DNA of 42,182 nt from Fragilaria crotonensis. Taxonomy: Eukaryota; Bacillariophyta; Fragilariophyceae; Fragilariales; Fragilariaceae. Positions 1 through 10,049 of the stretch are shown one piece after another; the stretch's first letter is position 1; the number at the start of each line of letters is the position of its first letter. A model generated the notes under the pieces. The model was not told the DNA's origin, did not search any database, and saw only the letters and a program-made list of their open reading frames with translations. Position numbers and translations under genes: made by a program. The stretch lies in NCBI GenBank assembly GCA_022925895.1, contig JAKSYS010000556.1, positions 1 to 42,182 on the forward strand. Direction: 5' to 3'.

Positions 1-272
1 CATTTTGCATGAGCCGAGTACCTGTACTCCAGCACAGTACATAGTGGAACATGTACTTGAAACTCGTACAGTAGTACTCCGAGTACAGTTGGGTTAGAAG
101 CATAACGGTAACAAGCAACATGCAAACATGCAGCATAAAGAAACACCTGCATTCCGCTCTACGGAGTATGTCATACGCGCATTCAACGAGTACCCAGTAT
201 CCAGTATCCATATCTACTTTATAATGTCTACAGTCGTACCGTACTGGCGTATCGAGTATGATAGCAACCTTG
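1..272. other. Intergenic, GTAC-rich
   Basis: No credible gene is visible. The first 130 bases carry at least seven GTAC tetramers in short palindromic settings, a pattern that recurs in other non-coding parts of the window. An ORF running from base 128 becomes gene-like only after about base 300, where it enters the duplicated oxygenase fragment. Confidence 0.6.
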
Positions 273-497
273 CCCTTCGCACCGATGATGTTGTGCTTTC
301 TGCCTCCATGAACTCGAAATTGACAGAAATGATGCCATCGCAGCACCAGGTAATCATAACATGCATCACAGTTGCAGCTTCTCTTGTTCAGGGACACTCA
401 TTGGTTGGATCACACCATGTTGTCATCATTGCACATGGAGGTGTCGCAATCTTGCCGAATTGGATTCCAGAGACGTGAAGAATGACATAGGATGCGG
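273..497 (+). pseudogene. Truncated copy of 2OG-Fe(II) oxygenase N-terminus
   Basis: About 200 bases closely match the start of the oxygenase gene at 12.3 kb. The shared peptide runs from TEMMPS through a signal-like segment (VAASLVQGH) to GVAILPNWIPET, with only scattered substitutions. In this copy the reading frame hits a stop right after WIPET, because one base is missing relative to the full gene. Similarity fades within another 20 bases. None of the catalytic part (HxD, distal His, Arg) follows, so this is a dead 5-prime fragment left by a segmental duplication or gene-copying event. Similarity to the non-coding sequence just upstream of the ATG suggests a DNA-level copy rather than a processed transcript. 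Confidence 0.85.
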
Positions 498-825
498 TTC
501 ATGGTTTGCCAGTCCTTGAATCGATTGCAGTTGGCTACGAGCAACCATCCCATCTCCCTATTTGTGACACTGCAGAACTCGATTTCCTTGCTTTTCCCAG
601 CACAATTGTATCTTCCCACGTGCAGATGTATTGTGTATCGGGATGATGAAGGCTCAGGACCACCAGAAAAGAATGATGCATTTGCTCCGACGTATTACTT
701 TTCCTGAGAGAATGTGGACTGCCTCGCTGCTGCATCTTTCTCAAGTGCTAATCCTACATTTTTATGCGTTGACGTCAGTCGAGCATCCAATCCATAAAGT
801 ACACAACATCATTTGGTTTGCGAAC
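498..825. other. Intergenic, nothing recognised
   Basis: Short overlapping ORFs on both strands lack a domain signature or a sensible start. This stretch is the 3-prime flank of the minus-strand LRR gene. Confidence 0.4.
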
Positions 826-1160
826 TTAGAGGCGCGTAATGTTCAAGTTGTTAAAGGAATAAACATCGCGATCGAAATCATTTCCCCAGTTGGGATCGAA
901 CTGTGCCGATTCATTACCGTACTTACAATCGGTCGCATTGTTGGGATCACAACACAGGCAACAGGTGCAGCTGATGGTGGCATTGGTAGCATTATTGACA
1001 GCTCCACAATCAGAACGAACAAAGTATGTCGTACGAGTCTCCAATTCCTCACAGAGCAACGCCAAATTTCCAGACAAATTCGGGTTCCCATCCAAAAGAA
1101 GTGCCCCTTTTCCGTAAATGACGAAACGAAATGATGTCGTGTGAGACAATTGTGGTGCAA

Positions 1161-1205
1161 CTGAAAGTGTGGCCCCACGGCACACACGCATATGTCAAGA
1201 CTTAC
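1161..1205 (-). other. Intron 3 of LRR gene
   Basis: It has GTAAGT at the 5-prime end and TTTCAG at the 3-prime end and is 45 bases long. Removing it joins an LRR exon (ending ASTL) to the Cys-rich C-terminal exon in frame, with the intron after the first base of a codon. Confidence 0.75.
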
Positions 1206-1386
1206 GAAGGGTGGACGCAAATCCCAGTTCTGTCGGAACATTTCCTTTGAACTGGTTGTGGTTCAAGAAAAGGAATACCAAGTTCACCATGTTCCCGATA
1301 ATGGTTGGAATTGTACCGTTGAGCTGGTTGCCATCCAAATCAAGAAGCACTATTCTGTCAAGATCTTTCAACCATGTTGGTAGAAG

Positions 1387-1472
1387 CTACGAAAGTAGAG
1401 GCATGGAAAACAAGCAGGATAACTCAGAAAAAGGTGGATGTGACATGCAGTGGAAAGTATAAGTTCACGTAC
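1387..1472 (-). other. Intron 2 of LRR gene
   Basis: The donor is GTACGT and the acceptor ends TTCGTAG; the intron is 86 bases long. Its removal joins LSLKSSARTG to LLPTWLKDLDRI in phase 0, as expected for a continuing LRR. Confidence 0.75.
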
Positions 1473-2283
1473 CCCAGTTCGTGCCGAGCTCTTGAGACTC
1501 AAATCCACGAGGCTGGTAAGACTTTGGTACTCGTCTGGAATAGAGCCCGCGGTAAAGTTCACACCGGCCATGAAAAGATACGTCAGATCTGTTAATTCAC
1601 CAATCTCCGAAGGCATTCCGCCGGTAAATCGAGTCGATGATAAGTCAAGATGACTCAACTTGGGCAAATTTCGGATGGTTTCGGTGGGGAATGAACCAGT
1701 GATGGGATTGTTGTAGAAAGCCAGGAGTGAGAGGCCGCTATTGGTAGGAATGGAATCGGGAAACTCGGTGAGCAGATTGTTATTGATGTCAAGGATTTCC
1801 AACAAAGGCAACCCCATGAGATGCACTGGCACTGCTCCTTCGAGGAGGTTGCCAGAAACATCAATATTTGAAGGTCGGAAAGATTCTGAAGAAAGGTACT
1901 GTCCACGGTACCAGTGAATCCATTGCGATCGATACATCGCTTAAATTGGTTAGTCCTTCCAACACGCTCAAATCCCCGGTCATGGAGTTGTCGTCGACGG
2001 CGAGAAGAACAAGATTTGTAAGGGAGGCTAGGGAGTCTGGCAGGGATCCGCTGATTTCATTCGATGAGGCTTAAAGAAGTCATCGAAGTCCACTGACCAA
2101 TCCAGCTAGGAATGCTACCGGATATTGTCGAGCCTGAACAATCAATGTAAGTCAACTGCTTCAGATTCTGTAGGGTGCTGGGAAAGAACCCGTCAAGGTA
2201 CTCTTCGTTCAAAAGCATGAGGGTTTCGAGTTCAGCGAGAAGACCCAATTCGGAAGGAAGGCTACCAGCCAGGCCAATTCCAA

Positions 2284-2354
2284 CTGTATGTTCTTGGTTA
2301 GCCGAATTCTCGATCCACATAGTACTGACACAAGCGACAGAAGTGGGCACTTAC
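2284..2354 (-). other. Intron 1 of LRR gene
   Basis: The donor is GTAAGT and the acceptor ends ACATACAG; the intron is 71 bases long. Splicing joins RIKYFQF to GIGLAGSLPSELG, the usual transition into the first LRRs. A nearer AG would give a 30-base intron, and its reading fits the family less well. Confidence 0.7.
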
Positions 2355-3151
2355 AAAACTGAAAATACTTGATCCGCTGACTGGTGTGATCGCATGATGC
2401 GCCTTGATCGTAGTAAACTCCCGATAGCTTCACCGCAACGTTCCAGATGCAGCATGAATTATCCGCGCCAAAAAGTTGCTCTGAGCTAACCATTGCTCGC
2501 CATTAAGGGCATAGTAAAGACCGCAAGAGCGTAACGCTCCATCCAAGCGATCGATTCATCCGACGTAGTCTCGGTTGGAACATCAAGTCCCATGGACTCC
2601 GCCAAGAACTCTACAGCTCGGCTCTGTGGGCTGTCCAATTCGCCAAGGATTCTGCGGAAGAGTATCCCTGTTGCACAATCCACGTCTCGATAGCCGCTTT
2701 ACGATTGGACATGACGATGGGGCTCATGGTCGGAGTAGCCTTGTCGATGCCGGTCGGGTCATCAGAATTATTGTTTCTGAACAGCTCGACCGCGAGAGCA
2801 ATAATTGTTACGAACATGACAACGACCATGATGACCAATGCAGGGACTAACCAACGTCGTCCTCGGGGAGGAGACGGAGGAGATTCGGTCACCAACTGAC
2901 GAGCACTTCCTTCGACAGGGAGGTCGCCCTCGATGCTCACACTCCCAGCATTAGTAAGAGATCCAGCCTCCAATTCTTTAGGGTTGACCATCGTTCCAAC
3001 TTTATCAGAATTCCACCAGATAGAAATGTTGAGTAATATGATCGTGCGAATGAAACTCGCACTGATACAATCATGTGTATCGCAACTCGCAAGTATCAAT
3101 CGACCATGCCTTCACTAAGTCGTATACTAGTACCTGCTACAGTAATACGCA

Positions 3152-3388
3152 TGTAGGGAGCCAGTGTATGTCCACTAATCGAGCCGGCCATCACCTGCAT
3201 TACTGTACGGTAGTACTGTCTTCTACTGAGTACTGGTACGGTGTTGGGTACTTCTCTCTGCAGAGGAGCATCCTGAGATTCGTATGTAAAGTCGACGTGA
3301 AATTTAATCTCTAGAGTATATTTCAGGGAGTCGATTTTTTTCGAAAGCTCGATCGGCTCGATTAGGGGACATACACGGGCTCCCTAAA
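3152..3388. mobile_element. TA-flanked MITE, 33-bp terminal inverted repeats
   Basis: Bases 3154-3186 and 3354-3386 are inverted copies of each other, matching at about 31 of 33 positions. The arms read TAGGGAGCC...GTGTATGTCC inward. Counting the outer TA as target duplication gives ends GGGAGCC...GGCTCCC, the arrangement expected of a Tc1/mariner-IS630 superfamily MITE. The interior is about 170 bases and non-coding. It lies just upstream of the LRR gene start. An IS630/Tc1-like transposase is present in this window, but no matching terminal sequence was found beside it, so a partnership is not shown. Confidence 0.75.
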
Positions 3389-3617
3389 TTCATGAAACAA
3401 ATAAAGCCACCATGTAGGGCATAGCATATTCCCAAGTAGAAAAAACTCCGTGCTGTCGCCGTCTTAAAACGGAGGACTCGCGGTATTCTGAAGGTAGAGT
3501 ATCAAGTAACACTAAAAAGTGTTAAAAAGCACAAGTACAATCAACAACAGCTGAACTAACATTAAGATTGGGATTGAGGAGTCTCTTAAGCCCAAAAGGG
3601 GGCATCCGCCATTTTGC

Positions 3618-4222
3618 ATGAAAACCAGCACAAAGAAGAGTCGATCCGAGCAGCTGCAGCACAGGCACAGCGTCGCAAGGATGAAGAAGTATGTACTGCC
3701 AAGGCTGAAGCACGTCGCGGCTGAGGCCAAGAAGGCTGCTGCCGTTGCTGCAGCGGAGAAACAGCGCCTGGCGGAGGCTGCTGCTAAGGAACGACGTCGC
3801 GAACAAGAAGGCAGGCAACAGAGCTCTGCTCCCGACAGGCGCAGCATGAAAGCGATTCGAAAAATGCAGCCGAATGGCTGCGTTGGTTCAGAAATGTTGA
3901 CAAGAGGAAGAACACGCCAAGGATGCTGAAGCGGAAGCACGTTGTCGCGAACAAGCTGAGGCAAAGAAAGCGGCGGAAGTTGTGCTGGCTCAATGGTCGT
4001 CAGCAAAAAAGAACGTGCGGCTTAGGCTCCTGAAGCAGAAGCGGTCGTCATGAACAGGTGGGCGAGATGAAGAAGGCCGCTATATGTGGTGCAGCTGAGC
4101 GTCATCGTAAAGAGACAGAGCGCGAGGCTTCAAGAAGCTGCTGAGAGGCGACGGCAGCAGGAGAAGGAGCAACAAAGAAAGGCCGAGAAACGCAGGCATT
4201 GCAAAGAAGCTGCTCCCGCGTA
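3618..4222 (+). pseudogene. Remains of an Ala/Glu/Lys/Arg-rich coiled-coil gene
   Basis: Successive frames encode the same kind of sequence: EEHAKDAEAEAR, AKKAAAVAAAEKQRLAEAAAKER, and later AAERRRQQEKEQQRKAEKR. All are heptad-like and charged. No single frame spans them. The longest open piece (3618-3929) changes composition half way, where the neighbouring frame takes over. This is best explained as a decayed or indel-damaged gene for a long helical, coiled-coil protein. No domain beyond the helix is recognisable, and the start and end of the original gene are unknown. Confidence 0.5.
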
Positions 4223-4960
4223 GGAGGTCCTCCAACGAGCGTTCCCAAGATCAAGGAAGGGAGATCGGCGGGCATGATATCATCCGAACGGTGTGTGGTA
4301 ACGAGACCGCCCATATGATTCGGCAGCAGTCGCCAATGGCATCGTCGATGTTCGTTGCGGCGTTGCGCTCAAATATTCTGACCTGGAGTCTGGAGTACTT
4401 GTGGTCTCAGGGTACTGTAATTCACCCACTGGTAGAGCTAGTATTGCAATACGTAGAAGAGTACTGGGAAAAAGTTGCATCTGTTCCATATACGAAGCAC
4501 GTAAATATACCAGGTGCAAACAGATGTTGAAGAGCCCAAAATGCTGGTTATCTACTATCGTTTGCAGTTGATATGCCCCACGCAAACGCACAGAAAACGT
4601 CATCATAATTCCTATTATGCAACGTAGTACCAGTTGCTAATTAATCCGCAAGATCCGTGATTCCTATTGGATAGTACAACACCGGTTGTATTTCCGAAGT
4701 AATACCAGAGTACCGCAAGCTATTATTTGCGTATACTATTGTGTCAAATATGCATCTATCCTGGATAGAATATCTATCATACGACTATACTACCTGGTAC
4801 AGTACTACTAGCTAGCTAGCTATTGACTATTGACAAAGAGAATTGATGTGGTGGTCTGTGTCTTTAGCCTGATCCAAACGCTGCAACATTCAATTGTTCT
4901 CCCCTGAAACCGTCAAAACGTCAAAACTGTTTCTCTATCGCGTAGGGTGGTATGGTACAG
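4223..4960. other. Intergenic, nothing recognised
   Basis: AT-rich sequence with GTAC-type short palindromes and no convincing ORF. The short minus-strand frames at 4102-4606 have no domain signature. Confidence 0.5.
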
Positions 4961-5304
4961 TACCGTATTTCTTGGTATTTTGTACTGTACCCCCCAAATG
5001 TACAGTACATCGGGTAGTACAGGTCACCGAGAAAAAAAACGATGTCTACGACCAGTGAAAAACTTGAAAACAAACTTGAAAACAAAGATTTAAACTTATA
5101 TCGCTTGATCATTAAAGTAATTCATGTAATAATAGGCTTCGGCATGAAGAATCAAAATGACCTGACGTTTCAGCAAAATTCAAGAATTTGCTCTGCTAAA
5201 GGATCTAAAAAGGGCTCACTTTTGGAGTTCGAGTGGGTCAAAAATGTACATCGATTTTCGCAAGGCAGAGAATCCTAGGTACAAAATTCCGAGAAATACA
5301 GGGA
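4961..5304. mobile_element. MITE copy 1 of an inverted pair
   Basis: It begins TACCGTATTTCT and ends in the approximate inverse (CCGAGAAATACAG) near 5300. Read on the opposite strand, its interior aligns along its whole length with the copy at 5355-5716, although imperfectly. Shared blocks include GTGAAAAA, ATTTAAACTT, an 18-base perfect block at 5155-5172, and GTACAT segments. It is non-coding. The TA at the ends is compatible with a TA target duplication. Confidence 0.65.
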
Positions 5305-5354
5305 GTACATCAAAATCTACACCCTGCAGCCCGGAGTCAAGTTTATACTGGCTC

Positions 5355-5716
5355 TACCGTATTTCTCGGAGATTTGAAATTTCACATTCCTGTACTCACC
5401 ACCCCAAAATATTGTACATTTCGAACCACTCGACTCAAAAATTCCAATTTTTATCCGATTTTTATCCTTCGGCAGAAAATCCTGCATTTCATTGAAACGT
5501 CAGGTCATTTGAATTCCACTTGCTGAAAGCTAGCTATGCATGTATAACTCTAATAATCAGAAGACAAGTTTAAATATTCACTTTCCGTCGTTTCATTTGC
5601 CAGCGCAACATTATTTTTCACGGATTCCTTTATCCATCTGACATTTTTGATGAACATTTGGGATTCTGGCACCCTCGATGTACATTTGTGGGTACAAATC
5701 TCCGAGAAATACGGTA
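5355..5716. mobile_element. MITE copy 2, 22-bp perfect terminal inverted repeats
   Basis: Bases 5355-5376 and 5695-5716 are perfect inverted copies (22 bases; outer part TACCGTATTTCTCGG). The element is 362 bases long, non-coding, and lies head-to-head with copy 1 across a 50-base spacer. Together they make a palindrome of about 755 bases. Bases 5493-5510 are the exact inverse of 5155-5172 in copy 1. Confidence 0.75.
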
Positions 5717-5907
5717 GTACCTCCTACTAGTAGTACCAGTAAAATGCGAAAACAACTGCCGTACCTGCCGGTAAAGACCAATTGTGGTGATCTCTGCATG
5801 GCTGGTTTGCTCATCCTGCGACTGCATATCGTAGAGGCACGTAGACTCAGTAATCTAAAATTTAGTTGACGCACCATCATCCCATCAAACCCGATCCACA
5901 CCCAGCT

Positions 5908-6700
5908 TTATTCTTCTGACACCTCTTTCGTCTTCATTTGGAAGATACCGTTCTCCAGTTGAGGTACATATCCATTCACAAAGCCGGCGTCAAAGTAATT
6001 GCAGCCTTGTGGGTTTTTAATGCCTTGACAAGACGCCTCATGCAAGGGGTAACCTATGTTGGTGGTGTGCCATCGGCATTCTTCTTGTTCTTGCTCTATA
6101 AAGGGAATAGTATGCACAAGTGTAAGCCCTGCTCGGCCGTCTCGAAAGCTTTCTGCACGGTCTCAGTTTGAAAATATCCCTGCTTGCTGTGCATTTAACA
6201 ACTAATCCTTTGAAAGCATCTTTGCTCTTTTAAAATGCAATGGCTTACTTTCAAAGCCCGTTTGTCACTCCCCAGCTGTATTTGATGCCTTCAACCAGCT
6301 AACTCTGCATAAAATTTTGGCAAAATAATGACCAAAACACCAAGCTCATCCCCAACATGTTGGAGCACAGTCATCTCCTCTGCAAAATCCATAGAGATTG
6401 CCATCAGAACCCTTAAACTCCACTCCTCCGCACCCTCAAATACTTCACCATCGTTGTCAGTTGCTGGATCCCTGGTGTATTTTTCAAGATTTGCTTCATT
6501 GATCCATCCCCTTGTTTCCCAAAGGACCTACAAAAGGCCCTTTGGTTGCCCCTGGTAGCCTTTCTTTTCTTGTGTTCATATGATTTTGATGTCAACATTG
6601 TTTGTTTTTGCAAGTTCTTGCAATTCCACAAGTCAATATTGGCGTCGCTCAATTCAAGAGATTGAGAGGACCAAGTTCTGTTTTGAGTTCAGAAATTGTC
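5908..6700 (-). pseudogene. Relic of IS630/Tc1-like DDE transposase (C-terminal part)
   Basis: The minus strand carries scattered matches, in the right order, to the transposase at 33.8-37.0 kb. QRAFCRSFGKQGDG near 6530 corresponds to KVFCKSSESEG there. A stretch near 6255-6320 reads PKFYAELAG and, after a frame change, EGIKYSWG; this corresponds to PKFHAELAGEGIEYSW, which holds the predicted catalytic Glu. GIKNPQGCNYFDAGFV near 6005 resembles the C-terminal KGHRCVLDFDNGFV. Frame changes and stops are common. This is an old, truncated copy of the family; N-terminal parts were not found. Confidence 0.6.
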
Positions 6701-6879
6701 TTGTTCCTGGTCCGAGGATTACAGGCAGAGGTGGAGTATTGATCTTGGCGGTTGAGTCTTCTCTTGGACAGTCATATAAATGAATTTGAACTAATTATAA
6801 GGGTTTTCACTGTGTTGACCGAGGCCATCACTGTGTACCTCTTCCGGCGGAAAACTCGCGAGAAGTACTGTTATTGTAT

Positions 6880-7440
6880 CTAAGTCATGCACCAAATAAT
6901 CAATAATGTAAGCCATGGAGGATGACTGGGGTGGGAAGAGCCTGTGGAAGTGTGTCCGCACAGTAGTAGACTGGGTTCTGAGGCAGTAGGAAGGACAGTA
7001 GCCTGGTAGACCAGGAGTTGGTAGGTTTCTGTAGTCAGTTTGTTGGTAGTCAGTAGGTCGGTGTCAGTATGTTGGCTGTCAGTAGTTTGATAGTCGGTCG
7101 GCGGTGGATAGCCAGTAGGTCGGTTGTCAGTAGGTCGAAAGTCAGTAGATTGATGGTCAGTAGGTTGGTAGCCGGTATGTTGGCAATCAGTATGTCGGTA
7201 ATTGGTCAGTTGGTAGTCAGAAAGTCGGTGCAAGTAGTCATTAGTCGGGTCGATTTGTCGGTATGGTAGGGCGTTTGTCAATAGTCGGCGTTCGGTAGAT
7301 ATACATAGTGAGACGGTGTTCAAAAGGACAGTACTCAGAGGATCGGTGTATACGACGGTGTTCGGGCGATGGAGGTGCATGAAAACAGGGAAATATGTAA
7401 GAAGGGTGGATCGGCTCTGTAGAAAACATACCAGGTACAT
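6880..7440 (-). CDS. Doubtful ORF with pentapeptide repeats
   Basis: The ORF spans a minisatellite whose 15-base period keeps the frame. The product therefore repeats a five-residue pattern like YQPTD (Tyr/His/Phe-Gln/Arg-Pro/Ser-Thr-Asp/Asn) about a dozen times, flanked by unremarkable sequence. There is no signal peptide, domain or supporting neighbour. It could be a low-complexity protein or just an open frame through a tandem repeat, and the latter is more likely. Confidence 0.2.
   Translation of the reverse strand: MYLVCFLQSRSTLLTYFPVFMHLHRPNTVVYTDPLSTVLLNTVSLCISTERRLLTNALPYRQIDPTNDYLHRLSDYQLTNYRHTDCQHTGYQPTDHQSTDFRPTDNRPTGYPPPTDYQTTDSQHTDTDLLTTNKLTTETYQLLVYQATVLPTASEPSLLLCGHTSTGSSHPSHPPWLTLLIIWCMT
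7020..7262. repeat. Minisatellite, ~15-bp unit
   Basis: Degenerate tandem copies of a unit close to GTCAGTAGGTTGGTA, with occasional units of 18 bases. Unit-to-unit variation is high, so the array is not very young. It lies between the decayed transposase and unassigned sequence. Confidence 0.85.
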
Positions 7441-9100
7441 ACGTAGAACGAGAATTTCATTTGTGAAACAGAGTCATCTTCACTTTGAAATTTCTCTGTA
7501 CCCTGATGTTCAATTGTCAAGATTCTTGTGAGGACATCATTGTGCTGGTCAAGAGAACAGGTAGCAATGGACGAAAATAAACGAGAGGGGTTGGGGAGCC
7601 CCTCTTTGATCATTGTTCGGTGTGCTCTAATCGGTGTAGAGAGACAGAAAACGGACGACGGACGGAAAGGTATTACAAAAACTCAGAACGAAAAAATGTG
7701 TCTCTTGGACAGTCATCCAGAACGGCGCAGCATCGCCAGGTTTGAAGACAAACGATTGTGTGTCACCGACATTAATGGTACGTTTAAATTGACTCACGCA
7801 TTCTTGGTTGCATTCCTCCGAACCTTCGGTTCATAGCTAATATAGGCATCCAACCTGTTTGCCACTCTTTGCATGTCATTGGGAGGATCGAACAAGACAA
7901 GGGCAAAGTCAAACTGCTGAGGAAGATAAATAAACGGAATCAACATAGTCTTTAATTGAATGGTCATATGATTACATGTCCAATATCCTCCTCATTATTT
8001 GTTCCCAGTTCAAAATTTGACAACAAATGGAGTTTGCTTTAAGTCCTTCTGCTTTGAAGCTTGACCATGGATTGCTATGCTGCATTGACATCAACGTAAG
8101 TTTTTCCGCGACGAGCTTCATTGATATCCTCCAATTGAACTCTACTAATCTGAACCCTGCAACCAGTCTCACGCAATTAAAAGGCGGACATCATGAGACT
8201 CTTAAGACATCTGTCTTCGAAGAAGGGCGCGTTGACTTTCTGGTCCACCCCGTTGTCAACTTCCTAGTAAGAATTGACTACTGCAGTAGACGCCCGTCCT
8301 GGCCAAAGATCATGAGCGGCTTGACAGCACCTGGCATGCCTCACACTCAAATTCTTCCAAAGGAACCGAAACTCATTGTCATGGACATCAACACTGACAT
8401 TATGCTGTGGTGACTGGTGACAAGATGGGAATGGGTGACACAGCCAGAATCCAGAATGCAGACATGAGGTGCTTGAGAATCGTCACGTGTAGAATGATGT
8501 GTAGTAGTGTGTACTCCTGGAGTCCAGAGTATCAATTTCACTGTCATATCACTACTGCAATGATTCATACAGTAGTCGTACTTCCCATTTGACCCTACTA
8601 GGTACCAAGTACAAATTCATCGTACTCGTCGGTATGAGGAAGGGTCAAATTTTATCCCCACCTTAACTTTATATTAACCCCCAATAAAGAATGCTTTCTT
8701 TGGAAAATCTTGAAAAATCTCTCTTGTACCCACAATCCCACAATATTGAATGCAGTTAGCAGGACACAATTGCCACACACAACGCAAAATTCGGCTTATG
8801 CGTCGCTTGCAGGCACCCGGGATTCCTTTGCGGGTGCAAGAAAATCGCCAATTCTGGCCAATTTCGTGTGTCCGTAAAGCAATCTCAAGAGTCTGCGAGG
8901 AGATCATGTACAATGTTTTCATCCAATAGGAGCACTTGGAGAGCACATTTGAATTCTAATTTGACATGTCACTCTTTGAATTCACTCGAGCAGCTGTCTT
9001 GCTTGTTTTCTGTTGTCTCACTTTGTCAAAGTTGACCATTGTGGACGTCGTTCAACATGGTCACACAGCAGGCTCCGGTAGCTGGCTCTCTTCTCTCTTG
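7280..9100. other. Accessory region without recognisable genes
   Basis: ORFs here (for example 7528-7836 and 8027-8413 on plus, 8674-8946 on minus) have no domain signature, no signal peptide and no consistent frame continuation. The longest, 8027-8413 (128 residues), has mixed hydrophobic composition and could be a gene fragment. A short inverted pair (TTTGACCCT at 8587, AGGGTCAAA at 8641) is present. GTAC palindromes cluster around 8500-8640. Confidence 0.4.
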
Positions 9101-9109
9101 TTCAATTTA

Positions 9110-9140
9110 AAAGACATCTGCTGATGCAGCAGATGTCTTT
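9110..9140. repeat. Perfect 14-bp stem hairpin
   Basis: AAAGACATCTGCTG, then the loop ATG, then CAGCAGATGTCTTT. It is perfectly paired on both strands, and TTTGGCTTTCTTTTT follows on plus. It could be a structured RNA end, the centre of a small inverted repeat, or chance. No surrounding gene explains it. Confidence 0.7.
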
Positions 9141-10049
9141 GGCTTTCTTTTTGATGATAAGAACGATGCTGATGATAGATGTCTTTTACTTGATGGACAC
9201 GACAACGACGATGACAATTTAGCCTAGCAGCAGTTGGCCGTATGCCTTCGTGTTGCGTCTAATCGCGCGGGTCGAATGTCTCCAATCATAGCACCGCGCA
9301 GCACGTAAAATAGATTTCAAGTTTTTATGGCGCACTGAGTATATTGTTGATGATGTTGAAGAGGATGAAGCACCAGCAACGCCACCACCGGTTAGAAAGC
9401 AGACCAACTTATGCAAGCCAAGGAAACCACAAGCAAAGAGCACATGGTCAAGATACTTTTTGATGCCCACACTCCAAGTAACTTACATCATCAAACTATA
9501 TGGAAGAGATGCCAGAAGCTTTGAAGATTATTCTGAGTTCCTTGTGATCTCTTTGTTGTGTTGGTGGGCCTTTGCAAGAAAAGGTGGTGGACGGATTGGA
9601 CGCTGAAAAATTTGACGCCACAGGCACCACGCTCACGTCCAATCCCAACAAAATGAAGGTTCTCGGGGCGGTGTACATCCTGGGAGGAACTGGTGCTACT
9701 CAGCACCATGTTGGGTTGCAAACAAACTTGCTTTAGTGAGGAGGTTCATTGTTGCACCTTTGGCGTGGATTGTCAAAATGTCTTTGATTCAGAAGGAGTA
9801 CATTTTCATGCCGACAAATGATGAACAATTTGATTGCTGTTGTTGGTAAGTATCCAACACGGGGCTTTGCACGTCGTGGTGGTGGAGATTTATGTAGGCT
9901 GGGACAAGTGTCCCAGTATGAACCAGAACATGCACTCAGGCAAGGAGGGTTTCCATTGATTGCCTGATATGAAGTCAGTGCATTTCTTGCAAGTTTGTTC
10001 ACCAGTCTATTTCAGATGGACAACCTGGGACCAGAAATAACAATCGTAT
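9141..10049. other. Decayed coding-like sequence, unassigned
   Basis: Plus-strand frames show protein-like patches such as VVDGLDAEKFDATGTTL, KVLGAVYILGGTGATQHHVG and QYEPEHALRQGGFPLIA, broken by stops and frame changes. They may belong to the same dead transposon as the Harbinger-like piece downstream or to a second element. No family is claimed. Confidence 0.35.

Larger units (their letters stand above)
826..2991 (-). pseudogene. Leucine-rich-repeat single-pass membrane protein, frame-broken
   Basis: This looks like a diatom LRR membrane protein. It starts with MVNPKELEAG at 2991, a Pro/Arg-rich cytosolic segment and one membrane helix (about residues 40-62). A conserved linker follows, then LRRs with repeats such as LPSELGLLAELETL and SGSIPSWIGQWTSM. 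The C-terminus is Cys-rich (CTCCLCCDP) and ends at 826. Three introns fit GT-AG and family frame: 2284-2354, 1387-1472 and 1161-1205. About six single-base losses break the frame, near 2645, 2525, 2490, 2065, 1915 and 1868. The coding similarity is otherwise continuous, so the gene is either recently inactivated or affected by sequencing indels. The likely topology is N-inside with extracellular LRRs; the ligand cannot be told. A role in recognition or adhesion is inference from the architecture. Confidence 0.8.

Noticed and set aside
2325..2354. 30-nt intron in the LRR gene
   Set aside because: A downstream acceptor gives a 71-nt intron and a better family-like junction.
7020..7262. CRISPR-like array
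   Set aside because: Units are contiguous and degenerate with no unique spacers; this is a minisatellite.
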